The notes: generated by a model from the letters alone, not told the origin. DNA of 12,973 nt from a bacterium (GCA_030647845.1 JAUSIO010000011.1:1-12973), one strand, 5' to 3'. Positions 5,193 through 12,973 are shown, counted from the stretch's first letter. A program made the numbers and translations.

Positions 5193-6581
5193 CTAGTTGC
5201 ACGCGGCGCTGTTTGATTTGCCGTTTATAATGTCAATTTGGCACTGATATTTTGTCGCGAGCGAGGCGACCGCGTTGCCGTAGAACTTCAAACTTGCATT
5301 GTTGACATTGCCACAACCGGCAAGGTAGCACATCGCCGCCCTAAACTCCGCGGCAGACGTCTGTTTGTCTGCTCCGTAGTCGGTCAAGTAGAGCGCGGAG
5401 GCCATAAACGCATCTTCTGGGTTCCAGGGGTTGGGCGGCGTGTTGCCGGTACGTTTGCCGATGCGGTCTTTTGACTGGTCGTAGTGGAAGTCAGAGCCAA
5501 CATACCCAGCAAACAAGACCCAGGTCGAAGGTATAAATTGCGCCGGACCCATCGCTCCACCCCAACCGTACCAGGGTTTTTTGGAAACTGGCATCGTGTC
5601 GGGGTTGAGCCCTAAACTCGCAGTGATAGCTTTAAACGGCAATGTGTCGCGCGGCGCCTTCATATCAACAGTCCATGTACCCGTGCCGACATTTTCGCCC
5701 AAGTTGCTTTCCTCGGCGATAATACCGAGTAAAAATGCCGGGCGAATGCCCGTTTGTTTTGCCGCTTCGTTGGCATAGTCGAGTGCACGGCCAAACGGGA
5801 TTGCCGCCGAACCAGTAAGCTGGAAGAGTGCGGTGCGAATTTGCGCTGCCGATTTTTGGTTTTGCGCGATAATCGCTTGGTACGCTTTTTCTTGCCCTTT
5901 TGTTTCGGCAAGGATTTTTTGTTTTTGCGTTTGTTGGGATTGTATCTGCTGTGCTTGCAGCTGCTGCACTTGGCGCAACTGGGTCTCCTCTTCGAGCTCT
6001 GCTTCGAGGTCGTCTTTTTGTGCCTGAGTCGCTTGTTTGGTGGTGCCAATTTTGGTAAACGACTTTTGAAGTTTGGCGTTTATCTGGTCAAACGTGTCGA
6101 GGTCAGAGAAAAATTCGGACAAACTTTGTGCGGATAATGCTACAATAACGAGTGACGTGGTGTCGAGCTGGTTTTTTTCGCGCAAAATTGCCGCGAGCGA
6201 CTCTTGCTCGCTGGTGAGCTGCGTGTTGAGCCCAAAGATGGTACTTTCCTTATCTTTGATACTGCTCGTGAGCTGTTGTATAACCAAAGTACGCGCTTTT
6301 ATAGAAAGCTGCGCTTGTTTGATTTGTGCATCGAGAATTTTGATATCGCGTTGTAGCGAAACATCTTGTGTTTTTGTTACATCAAGAATCTTTTGTTGCT
6401 GGGCAATCTGGCTCTCCAGCGCGTCAAGCTGTGACTGCAACTGTGCGCGATACGCATCTACCGTCCCCGAGCCGGTGCTTTGCGCGTGCGCTATGGTTTG
6501 GTGGCCAGCGACGCCTCCTGCAAGGAGTAGCACCGCACTAACAAGAAAAGCGCCCACCCACCGCGCCCATGTGTTACCCAT
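5193..6581 (-). CDS. Secreted coiled-coil lytic transglycosylase (MltB-like domain)
   Basis: This 462-residue protein probably cleaves peptidoglycan glycan strands outside the cytoplasmic membrane. Residues 1-34 are a signal peptide ending AHAQ. Residues 42-255 form a long Gln/Lys-rich coiled coil of the kind found in PcsB/CwlO/EnvC-type wall hydrolases. Residues 258-440 are a transglycosylase domain. GIIAEESNLG (286-295) contains the likely catalytic Glu291, GGAMGPAQFIPSTW (341-354) is the MltB-type glycan-binding motif, and NPWNPEDAFMASALYL (384-399) completes the family pattern. Four cysteines near the end (418, 423, 447, 461) could form disulfides after export. In other bacteria such coiled coils are controlled by FtsEX at the division site; no ftsEX is visible here. 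TATACT lies 6 nt before the ATG, suggesting a leaderless start. Confidence 0.9.
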   Translation of the reverse strand: MGNTWARWVGAFLVSAVLLLAGGVAGHQTIAHAQSTGSGTVDAYRAQLQSQLDALESQIAQQQKILDVTKTQDVSLQRDIKILDAQIKQAQLSIKARTLVIQQLTSSIKDKESTIFGLNTQLTSEQESLAAILREKNQLDTTSLVIVALSAQSLSEFFSDLDTFDQINAKLQKSFTKIGTTKQATQAQKDDLEAELEEETQLRQVQQLQAQQIQSQQTQKQKILAETKGQEKAYQAIIAQNQKSAAQIRTALFQLTGSAAIPFGRALDYANEAAKQTGIRPAFLLGIIAEESNLGENVGTGTWTVDMKAPRDTLPFKAITASLGLNPDTMPVSKKPWYGWGGAMGPAQFIPSTWVLFAGYVGSDFHYDQSKDRIGKRTGNTPPNPWNPEDAFMASALYLTDYGADKQTSAAEFRAAMCYLAGCGNVNNASLKFYGNAVASLATKYQCQIDIINGKSNSAACN

Positions 6582-6587
6582 CCGTTT

Positions 6588-6596
6588 AGTATACCA
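6588..6596 (-). promoter_or_regulatory. Extended -10 immediately before the transglycosylase
   Basis: TGGTATACT is an extended -10 (TGn plus 5 of 6 consensus bases) ending 6 nt before the ATG at 6581, so the mRNA would start at about the start codon. The -35 position is poor (AGAAAT), which extended -10 promoters can tolerate. Confidence 0.45.
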
Positions 6597-6626
6597 AGAA
6601 ATCCGAGGGAATTTCTAGGATTTTTA

Positions 6627-7289
6627 TTATTCCTTTGGTTCGGCTCCCTTACTTCCTTCATCAGTACCTTCGGCTTCTTCTTTCTTGCCTTTTTCGACTG
6701 AGACGCCGATTTGTGAGATGTCCATCGGAGACACTTCTTCAACCTCCTCTTTCGCGACATCAATCATCGCAACTATTTCGTCTCCGCTGACGTTGAGTTT
6801 TGCACTCGCGGGAAGTTGCAAATCTGAAACTTTTATCTGGCTGTCGAGTGCTACCAGTTTAGAAATATCAACCGCAATCGCGTGCGGCAAATCTTTTGGC
6901 AAGACTTCCATCTCGAGCTCATGCATCACCTTGACCAAAATACCGCCCATCTCGCGGACGGCCAGGGAGACGCCGTCGAATTCCAAAGGCACTGACACGG
7001 TTACCGTCTGGCCTTTTTCAATCGCATAAAAATCCGCGTGTATTGGGGTGCCCGAAACTGGGTGCACCGAAACCTCGTGTATGAGCACCTCAAGGTCAGC
7101 ATCTATGCCAGTCAAGGTAATAACACTCGATTCACCCGCCGCATGGAACACTTTTTCAAACGCTTTGTGCGGTACGGTAATAGGTGTCGACTCCTGACTG
7201 CGGCCGTACACCACCGCAGGCAACAAACCCGCCTTGCGGAAGGCCTTTGCATTTTTTGTTATATCGCGCTTTGTTGCGACCAATTCCAT
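6627..7289 (-). CDS. rplY: 50S ribosomal protein bL25, long Ctc/TL5 form
   Basis: bL25 binds 5S rRNA. From the ATG at 7289 the protein is 220 residues: an N-terminal L25 domain (RDITKNAKAFRKAGLLPAVV, then VHPVSGTPIHADFY) and the C-terminal Ctc/TL5 beta domain (VPLEFDGVSLAVREMGGIL, then LPHAIAVDISKL). It ends in an acidic, Glu/Lys/Gly-rich disordered tail. A GTG at 7301 could add four residues, but it overlaps the -10 hexamer, so the ATG is preferred. The long form is the general-stress protein Ctc in Bacillus. Its promoter contains an inverted repeat that could be an operator. The next gene, the transglycosylase, starts 45 nt beyond its stop with its own -10. Confidence 0.95.
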   Translation of the reverse strand: MELVATKRDITKNAKAFRKAGLLPAVVYGRSQESTPITVPHKAFEKVFHAAGESSVITLTGIDADLEVLIHEVSVHPVSGTPIHADFYAIEKGQTVTVSVPLEFDGVSLAVREMGGILVKVMHELEMEVLPKDLPHAIAVDISKLVALDSQIKVSDLQLPASAKLNVSGDEIVAMIDVAKEEVEEVSPMDISQIGVSVEKGKKEEAEGTDEGSKGAEPKE

Positions 7290-7299
7290 ATAGAGAGAC

Positions 7300-7328
7300 A
7301 CTATATAGGCATTTTATCCTATACGCAA
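7300..7328 (-). promoter_or_regulatory. Sigma70-type promoter of rplY
   Basis: TTGCGT (7328-7323), exactly 17 nt, then TATAGT (7305-7300). This is the best promoter in the window. The predicted start lies about 4 nt before the ATG at 7289, so the transcript would be nearly leaderless. A perfect inverted repeat TATAGG-N8-CCTATA (7304-7323) fills the spacer. Confidence 0.6.
7304..7323. promoter_or_regulatory. Operator-like inverted repeat in the rplY promoter
   Basis: TATAGG (7304-7309), 8 nt, CCTATA (7318-7323): a perfect 6-bp dyad lying between and touching the -35 and -10 boxes. A protein bound here would block RNA polymerase. No regulator gene is in the window, and short AT-rich dyads can arise by chance. 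Confidence 0.3.
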
Positions 7329-7345
7329 CTGTGCAGTGCCCATAT

Positions 7346-10300
7346 TTACTGCCCCAGCAATTTCTGCAGTAAGCTTCTCGTTTGCGGCCCCACGATGCCG
7401 ACCGCGGCAACATTGTTGGCGGCTTGGAGTTGTGTCACGGCCTTTTGCGTTATAGAGCCGAAGTAGCCGGTCACGGTGTCACTGAAGAATCCTAATGTTT
7501 TGAGAATGGTCTGGAGCGAGCTTACTTCCGGCCCCGTCCACCCTACTGCAAGGGTGTGGGTGATAGGAAGCATGGAAGAAGTGGAGGTGATTGTAAACGT
7601 CTGCGTATTCATCGGAGAGCTCGCGTTGCCTGCGAAAATACTGACCGTGTATGTGCCGGCTGGCAGAGCGGGAGATATTGTGCCTTGCCAGGTGCCGTCG
7701 GTCTGAACGGTCAGCGACAACGCCCCCTGTTCCATCACTACTGTGCCGCTTGAGTCGGTAATGGTGTAATCCACCTTCTTAAGGATCCCGTAGTAGGTGA
7801 TCTGTGACGTGCCGCTGATGCTCGTGGTGGTGAGGGAGGTTACGATGCCGCTTTGGATTGGAGCTGGTGTAACCTCCACGGTCACAGTTGCTGGAAGTGA
7901 AGTGCCGCCTGCTCCAGAGCAGGTGATGGAATATGAGTGTATCCCAATACCAGTTGGCCAGACTTTCGCGGTACCTGATATGCCGGATATCTCGGGGACC
8001 TCCGTGCTGGTGCAGGAGGTGGCGTTGGTGCTACTCCAGGTGAGTATGACCCCGGATGCATACTCTATGCTGTGGAAAGTCTTGTTGGTCGTCAGGGTGG
8101 CGGTGGGTGTGGGGGCGCCAGGTGGCGTCGCCGTTGAGATGGGGAGTTGGAAGGTATATTGGAGCGTGTTGAGAGAGGCGTCGGTCGCGAGTAATCGTAG
8201 AGCGATAAGCGTTGCCGTCGTTGTGAGCGATGGAATGTTGGCAACGTACCCTGCGCCTGCAGCGGTCGTGGTCGCGGTAACGGGCACCAGTGTAAACGTA
8301 GCGCCATCGAGAGAATAACTCACTGCAACGCTCTTAATGAGACCGCCGTTGGGGTCCATACCAAGAAGCAGCGTACTCTTGCTCGCTTTCGAGTAGTACG
8401 TGTCGGTGCGGACGCCGTTGGTCGAATACTCGAGCTGCTTCAAGAACGGTGGGTTAGGATCAGCGCGGGACGTGTCGAATGTGGAGTCGACCGAACCCGT
8501 AAATACAACACCTTGAATTTGATAGGGGAAAGTGGATTGGAAGTTATACAGACCAGCCGAGGGCACAGACGCGTACGCGAAGGGTCCGGTGCTGGAATAG
8601 CTATAAACATACCATGGCGCAAATGTGCTTGTCGTGACCTGAGTCCCGTCGCGGTAAATAGTGTATGGAATACTTGCAGTTTCCTGAGTCGCATAATCCT
8701 GGCGCATAAGCGGCGTCTTAGGCGTGGCAAAAGGATGGTCGAAGCCGATCAAGCTACTGCTCACTTTGTATATTTTGAGGAACCACGCGGTAGGACCGAG
8801 CCCGACATTGACCCGATTAGGAGCCACGCCGGGAAGCGACGAGTCGCTCAAGAGCGATGTGAAGTGTTCGCCGCTAACCGGATTTACAACCTGCGACTGA
8901 AAGATATTAGCGCACGCAACCGTTTGGTGAGAAAGGGTTCCCTTTTCCCCTCCAGATTGACATCCTCCTCTGTTTTGATCCGTCACCAAGTAAAAGTAAG
9001 TGAATGGGCTGGTCGAATACACGACATGTTCGTAGGGCGTTGATGTCGAATACCCGCTTCCAAATCCGTTGCAACCATCAAGCGATCCCTGACACATATA
9101 TATACCTGTCTGTATAGATGATCCCACCGGTCTATTTACCGATACTGGGAAGACTGTTTTCTTGAGATCCGCGACACTATTCGCGATCGAGACATCAGCA
9201 GCAATGCCCTGCACGCTGCCCCCATATATATAGAAGGGAGAAGTGACGCTGGAGTACATCGCGTATGGGTTTGCGACAATGTTTACTTTGTAGTTGGCGC
9301 TTACATCGGAAACATATTTGAGATCGTATTCGGTGAAGTAAAAGTTGGAGCCAAACGAAAGCCAAGTTGAATAGGATGTACTCTTGCTATCGATATCGGT
9401 CCCGGTAAGTTGCACCCGGTGCGTGGCTTGGGTGTGGTCCACCGAGAGTGTCGAGACACCATTTACCACCACGCCCTCCTTCAGCACGAGATAGTCGTAG
9501 AAGCCACTCTGGTAGCTGAAGCGGATCTTAGCATCGAAGCTCGTCGGATCATCGAAGTACAGGACAAGCGACTTGCCGCCCACGTAGTAAACCTGCGTGT
9601 AGAATGAGGTACGATCGTAGAGTTCAATGTAGCCCAAAGGATTGGAAGGGTCCACCAGATCCTCAATGGTCAAGACATAAAACTTAGTGAATTTTGTGGG
9701 AATGGAAACGGAGCCGACGGGGCTCGAAAATATAACGGAACCAGTGTAGATGGCGTTGGGAACGGAGCTGTTGGTGACCGTAAAGCTTGTGTTGACGATC
9801 GTCGAACCAGCGGGGGGGATGGTGACGGGCGAAGGACTTACCTTGTAGGTAATACCACTTACAAAGGACGAGGGCGCTGCGGTGATCGTTTGCGATACAT
9901 CCGTCCGCAAGTTCTTGATCGTGACAGGGAGGAGTGCAGACGACCAGCTCGTGAGACCGGGATTGTCAAAGCCGTAGTCTAGGGTACCGGTCGGCGTGAC
10001 CGCGATGGTCGACACCACGGTGATAGGCACAGAAATAGAACCTTGCACCTTCCCCGCAGAATCCTTGAGTGTGACGACGCCAGTATACTGGCCGGACTTC
10101 ACGACGTCATTGTCGACTTGTATGGTGCCGGTGAACGAGGCGCTCACTCCGCCCGCGACATCGAGCGATGACTTGTTCGAGGTAAAGGTGATGCCCGGGT
10201 CAGGCTCGGTGAAGCCCACAGTAAGTGTGGTAACGCTCGGGTCTTTGGACGAAACGCTGAAACTCTGGCTCGTTTCGCTTAATTTAATCGCAGGGTTCGT

Positions 10301-12103
10301 CGAGAACGTCCAGTTTGAGGGGATAGAAACAACCTTCGAGAGATCGACGATGGTCTTCTGCACATTGACCATGCCACTCCCCTGGTCGTTGTATGTCATA
10401 CCGCCTCCGAGGTCGGTGGCGGCAGCTTTGATGCGAGTCTTCAGCTGGGCGGGCGTTTCGCTCGGGTACGCCTGCGTCATGAGCGCTAATACTCCGGCAA
10501 TGTGCGGAGCGGCCATCGAGGTGCCGGAGATGCGGGCGTGGAGGGAATCGAAACAGGTACTTGAGAAAGCGGTACCCCAGCGCGCAGCGCAAATCATTAC
10601 ACCAGGCGCGGTGATATCGGGTTTTTTGTAGTCGGTTCCCTCGTAGATTGCAGGGCCGCGAGAGGAGAAACTGGCCATAGGAGCTATCACGCCACTCGTC
10701 ACTGGACAGCGCGTGGAGGAAAGATCGCCATGCGGAGCACAGCCCGCTGCTACGGCGACCGCAGTAGCAGCGACCGCAGGCCTGCCGACGGTCGATTGGG
10801 AGGGTCCGCTGTTGCCCGCCGATATGGCGGATACGACGCCAGCTGCAGTAGCGTTGTCGACGGCAGTCGAAAGAGAATCGGTCGGACCGCAATCCGGTGA
10901 GTAGGTGCCACAGTACCGGCCGAGCGACATGGAAATCACGTCGGCATGATCGGCAGTGTTGCCGTCGTCGTTGGGGTCTACGGCACGGTTGATGGCGGCG
11001 ATAATAGCGGAGGAGGGGCAGCTGCCACCGCTGGTACAGACCTTGTACGCGAGAATATTCGCTCCTGGCGCAACTCCATTAAGACGGGTCGTGCCCACCA
11101 TGCCGATACCTGCGGCAGTCGCTGCCACATGAGTGCCGTGGCCGTTATCGTCCATGGGATTGCTGTCGTTGTTATAAAAGTCGTAGCCGTCTTCCACCTT
11201 GCAACCTGCGCCGAAGCAGCCGCCGAGGTCCGCGTGGGTGTAGTCCACGCCCGTGTCAATGATAGCGATCCGCGTACCTTGTCCCGTGATCGCTTTACCT
11301 CCTGAATCCGTTTGTTCCCATGCATCAGGGGCTTTGATGTAGTCGACGGACAGGTCGAGGATTATCCTGTCCTTAAGATCGGGGGAGACTTTTAGCACGT
11401 TTGGATTATTCGCGAGACCTTTGAGCGCCTTGGCATTCACCGTGATCGCGAGGCCGTTGATGATGTGGAGGTCGTGCTTGATGCGACCTCCAGCGCCCAT
11501 GGCTCCCTCGATGGCTTTTTTAGCGGCGTTGAGCTGCGCTTTTTTGTTGGCCCTTGCGCTTGCGCTGTCATTGACATCGAAATAGCGCTTGGAGGCCAGT
11601 TTCATCGTGACGATGACGTCGGCGGTGCCTCTATTTTTTATCCTGGCGTTCACCGAATTCGCGATGCCGCTTGTATCGTAGCCGGTCAGTTCATCAAATT
11701 GATTGCGTATTTCAACATACAAGTCTGATGCAGACACTGCGATATGAGAGCCCGGCTTGTACGGTATGATCTGGACGGTCGTATTTTTATCGACATCGGC
11801 CTGATACAACCCGCCGCCCGGCAAGGAGGCAACGAACGGTACCTTAATTCCGGTTAGGGGTCCCTTCATCTGGGTCACGACTGCATAGTCCCCTTCTTGG
11901 AGCTCGTAGAGGTGATTGGCCGCGAGGACGGCGGCGCTCGCGGAGGCGACAGTATTGCTGCCCGCCGAATTCCCCAGCACAGCGGCGGCAAACTGCGAAA
12001 ATGTGTTGCGCAGTTGTGCTATAAAGCTCCCGTTCAGCGTGGAGAAAGCCAGGATCAGGAGCACAAACAAACCAGCAATTATGAAATAGGTCTTTTTATT
12101 CAT
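7346..12103 (-). CDS. Giant secreted S8 (subtilisin-like) protease with peptidoglycan-binding C-terminus
   Basis: This 1585-residue extracytoplasmic serine protease starts with a signal peptide or anchor (residues 5-22, hydrophobic after MNKK). Residues 160-250 resemble an I9 inhibitor propeptide. The S8 catalytic domain spans about 255-590 and has the full triad: Asp283 in IIDTGVD, His322 in NGHGTHVA and Ser529 in SGTSMAAPHIAG. The oxyanion Asn431 is in SAGNSG. Five close cysteine pairs (296/301, 356/362, 398/405, 455/466, 505/517) suggest disulfide-pinned loops. About 740 residues of beta-rich, Ser/Thr-rich sequence follow. Then come an Ig-like domain (about 1331-1415, with ILTWSSTNATSCTS), another beta domain, and a PG_binding_1-type domain (about 1516-1585, GYFGSITQKAVTQLQ and GIVGPQTRSLL) that would hold it to the wall. 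The ATG at 12103 directly precedes the membrane segment. Likely roles are processing surface proteins or degrading external protein; the substrate is unknown. Confidence 0.93.
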   Translation of the reverse strand: MNKKTYFIIAGLFVLLILAFSTLNGSFIAQLRNTFSQFAAAVLGNSAGSNTVASASAAVLAANHLYELQEGDYAVVTQMKGPLTGIKVPFVASLPGGGLYQADVDKNTTVQIIPYKPGSHIAVSASDLYVEIRNQFDELTGYDTSGIANSVNARIKNRGTADVIVTMKLASKRYFDVNDSASARANKKAQLNAAKKAIEGAMGAGGRIKHDLHIINGLAITVNAKALKGLANNPNVLKVSPDLKDRIILDLSVDYIKAPDAWEQTDSGGKAITGQGTRIAIIDTGVDYTHADLGGCFGAGCKVEDGYDFYNNDSNPMDDNGHGTHVAATAAGIGMVGTTRLNGVAPGANILAYKVCTSGGSCPSSAIIAAINRAVDPNDDGNTADHADVISMSLGRYCGTYSPDCGPTDSLSTAVDNATAAGVVSAISAGNSGPSQSTVGRPAVAATAVAVAAGCAPHGDLSSTRCPVTSGVIAPMASFSSRGPAIYEGTDYKKPDITAPGVMICAARWGTAFSSTCFDSLHARISGTSMAAPHIAGVLALMTQAYPSETPAQLKTRIKAAATDLGGGMTYNDQGSGMVNVQKTIVDLSKVVSIPSNWTFSTNPAIKLSETSQSFSVSSKDPSVTTLTVGFTEPDPGITFTSNKSSLDVAGGVSASFTGTIQVDNDVVKSGQYTGVVTLKDSAGKVQGSISVPITVVSTIAVTPTGTLDYGFDNPGLTSWSSALLPVTIKNLRTDVSQTITAAPSSFVSGITYKVSPSPVTIPPAGSTIVNTSFTVTNSSVPNAIYTGSVIFSSPVGSVSIPTKFTKFYVLTIEDLVDPSNPLGYIELYDRTSFYTQVYYVGGKSLVLYFDDPTSFDAKIRFSYQSGFYDYLVLKEGVVVNGVSTLSVDHTQATHRVQLTGTDIDSKSTSYSTWLSFGSNFYFTEYDLKYVSDVSANYKVNIVANPYAMYSSVTSPFYIYGGSVQGIAADVSIANSVADLKKTVFPVSVNRPVGSSIQTGIYMCQGSLDGCNGFGSGYSTSTPYEHVVYSTSPFTYFYLVTDQNRGGCQSGGEKGTLSHQTVACANIFQSQVVNPVSGEHFTSLLSDSSLPGVAPNRVNVGLGPTAWFLKIYKVSSSLIGFDHPFATPKTPLMRQDYATQETASIPYTIYRDGTQVTTSTFAPWYVYSYSSTGPFAYASVPSAGLYNFQSTFPYQIQGVVFTGSVDSTFDTSRADPNPPFLKQLEYSTNGVRTDTYYSKASKSTLLLGMDPNGGLIKSVAVSYSLDGATFTLVPVTATTTAAGAGYVANIPSLTTTATLIALRLLATDASLNTLQYTFQLPISTATPPGAPTPTATLTTNKTFHSIEYASGVILTWSSTNATSCTSTEVPEISGISGTAKVWPTGIGIHSYSITCSGAGGTSLPATVTVEVTPAPIQSGIVTSLTTTSISGTSQITYYGILKKVDYTITDSSGTVVMEQGALSLTVQTDGTWQGTISPALPAGTYTVSIFAGNASSPMNTQTFTITSTSSMLPITHTLAVGWTGPEVSSLQTILKTLGFFSDTVTGYFGSITQKAVTQLQAANNVAAVGIVGPQTRSLLQKLLGQ

Positions 12104-12145
12104 GCGGCTAATGATCAGCTATGCTGGGTCAAGTATGTCATAGCT

Positions 12146-12310
12146 TCATAAGCCGCAATGCTTTGGGGTGAGTAGATTGGGGATAACAATGAGTACGCCA
12201 ATCATCGAGGCCTGTGCGGGGAACGCGACAGAAAGGAACAACACTGTGCCAAACAAAGGAGACTTCGTTTTCTTGAACTCATTGATTCCAAACCAACGAT
12301 ATAGCAACAT
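12146..12310 (-). CDS. Possible 54-residue membrane peptide directly after pilM
   Basis: The ATG at 12310-12308 follows the pilM stop with no gap (TAG then ATG), the same junction as rpmE/prfA, so translational coupling is possible. The peptide begins MLLYRWFGINEFKKTKSP and then has a long hydrophobic stretch (about residues 19-47), so one membrane segment or a signal-like sequence is plausible. A pilN gene would commonly follow pilM, but this peptide does not resemble PilN as I know it. It could be a decayed remnant or a chance frame. It is the only candidate here ending in TGA, which counts slightly against it. Confidence 0.35.
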   Translation of the reverse strand: MLLYRWFGINEFKKTKSPLFGTVLFLSVAFPAQASMIGVLIVIPNLLTPKHCGL

Positions 12311-12973
12311 CTACCCTATTTCTTGCAAGCGGCGCAGGGCGAGCCCGACCGCGACGCAAAACTCGGGACCGGCTTCTTTAAGAATAGCTTCCAAAAACGC
12401 CGGCGCCTGCGTTTTTGCAAACGGGTCGGCAAGGCGGATTTCGTTTTGGATTTTGCTTTGGGCAAACTCCTTCATACCCTTGAGCGTGGCGCCGCCGCCG
12501 GTCAAGACAAGCGCCTCGAGCGACTGGTTTGCGCGCGCTTCATACGCGGCAATAGTGCGCGACAGTTCAGAAAAGAGAGGCAAGAGCGAGAGCTCCAACG
12601 ACGTTTTTAAACTCCCTGCCTGCTGGCTCATACTAACCGGTGCCCCGGGTGTCGGGGCGGCATTGATGTCCGTGGTCAAACCATGTTTGCGTTTGCGCTC
12701 TTCGGCTTGTGCTATGGTAATCCCGAGCGCGTGCGAGGTGGCGAGCGTCAAGTCTTGCGCACCGTGGCTGATAATGTGGCTTTCGTGTATCAGCCCGCGC
12801 TCGACGACGTAAAATTTGGTCGTGGCGGCGCCCATGTCAATGACCGCCACCGGTGCCAACCCGTGGTCGAGCGAGGCGCGGACTCCGGAAAAAACTTCTA
12901 TCTCAAAAAAACCGGGCACCAGCGCCGCCTCGGAGACCATACTGCGAAACTTGGTGATGGTGTCGTTGTGTAT
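12311..12973 (-). CDS. pilM: Type IV pilus assembly ATPase-like protein PilM, C-terminal part
   Basis: The frame is open to the right edge. An internal Met at 12940 is preceded by in-frame codons reading IHNDTITKFRS, so the true start lies outside the window and 220 residues are visible. The fragment shows the PilM actin/FtsA-like fold: LVPGFFEIEVFSGVRAS, the phosphate motif VIDMGAATTKFYVVERGLI, a helical central part, and the adenosine motif LVLTGGGATLKGMKEF followed by ADPFAKT and VAVGLALRRL. PilM is the cytoplasmic member of the PilMNOP alignment complex and links the pilus motor to the inner membrane. Many Patescibacteria keep type IV pili for host attachment or DNA uptake. In most operons pilN and pilO follow; here a small peptide and the S8 protease do, so the operon looks cut or rearranged. 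Confidence 0.9.
   Translation of the reverse strand: MHNDTITKFRSMVSEAALVPGFFEIEVFSGVRASLDHGLAPVAVIDMGAATTKFYVVERGLIHESHIISHGAQDLTLATSHALGITIAQAEERKRKHGLTTDINAAPTPGAPVSMSQQAGSLKTSLELSLLPLFSELSRTIAAYEARANQSLEALVLTGGGATLKGMKEFAQSKIQNEIRLADPFAKTQAPAFLEAILKEAGPEFCVAVGLALRRLQEIG

Noticed and set aside
5179..5201. TGCAAC/GTTGCA hairpin as terminator of the transglycosylase gene
   Set aside because: The stem is only 6 bp and is followed by GTTAAAATT rather than a run of T; it may only be a chance inverted repeat.
7290..7301. GTG start for rplY adding four residues
   Set aside because: It overlaps the -10 hexamer of the well-formed promoter, so it would lie upstream of the predicted transcript start.
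9996..11728. Long open frames opposite or out of frame with the S8 protease, such as those near 9996-10631 and 10284-10892
   Set aside because: The S8 frame has clear domains and catalytic motifs throughout; the others have no recognisable features and follow from the codon pattern of the real gene.
12168..12812. Plus-strand 214-codon frame over the right end
   Set aside because: It lies opposite pilM, whose motifs are clear, and has no family features of its own.
1..12973. TGA reassigned to an amino acid (as in Gracilibacteria and SR1)
   Set aside because: The confident genes, including one of 1585 codons, have no in-frame TGA; only the absence of TGA stops is notable.
1..12973. CRISPR array
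   Set aside because: The only repeats seen are the three two-hairpin units and the tsf palindrome; there is no regular repeat-spacer pattern and no cas-like gene.

Overview
All genes in this window read on the minus strand, so transcription runs from high to low coordinates. The content suggests a Candidate Phyla Radiation (Patescibacteria) bacterium, most likely of the Parcubacteria type. The reasons are a compact genome, short palindromic repeats that intrude into gene ends (one encodes the peptide LPTGRQA inside EF-Ts), a secreted coiled-coil transglycosylase, a giant secreted protease with Ig-like and peptidoglycan-binding parts, and a type IV pilus gene. This placement comes from recognising families, not from a database search.

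Right to left along transcription: the 3' part of pilM (12311-12973), followed with no gap by a possible 54-residue membrane peptide (12146-12310); a 1585-residue S8 subtilisin-like protease (7346-12103); ribosomal protein bL25/Ctc (6627-7289) behind a good sigma70-type promoter; a secreted coiled-coil plus MltB-like lytic transglycosylase (5193-6581); an unrecognised Arg-rich protein (4319-5116) with its own promoter candidate and a strong terminator; and a translation operon rpmE, prfA, rpsB, tsf (1753-4262). A small membrane protein follows (1364-1774).

The left end is the most unusual part. A small GIY-YIG nuclease gene (1036-1299) lies between two direct copies of a two-hairpin repeat. 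Next come an interrupted copy of the 5' end of tRNA-Thr, the intact tRNA-Thr(UGU) gene (900-972), a third and more diverged copy of the repeat, and a tRNA-Thr-like 3' remnant (783-831). The window ends with the N-terminal part of a secreted DUF3494 (ice-binding-like) protein (1-674), which runs off the left edge.

Two themes recur. First, several genes (hyp1, tsf, the transglycosylase, rplY) have a -10-like hexamer only 6-10 nt before the ATG and no clear Shine-Dalgarno sequence, which suggests leaderless transcripts. Second, palindromic repeats alter gene ends: one removes the expected stop of tsf and adds a tail, and another supplies the last codons and stop of the GIY-YIG gene. Eleven confident genes with a visible stop use TAG seven times, TAA four times and TGA never.
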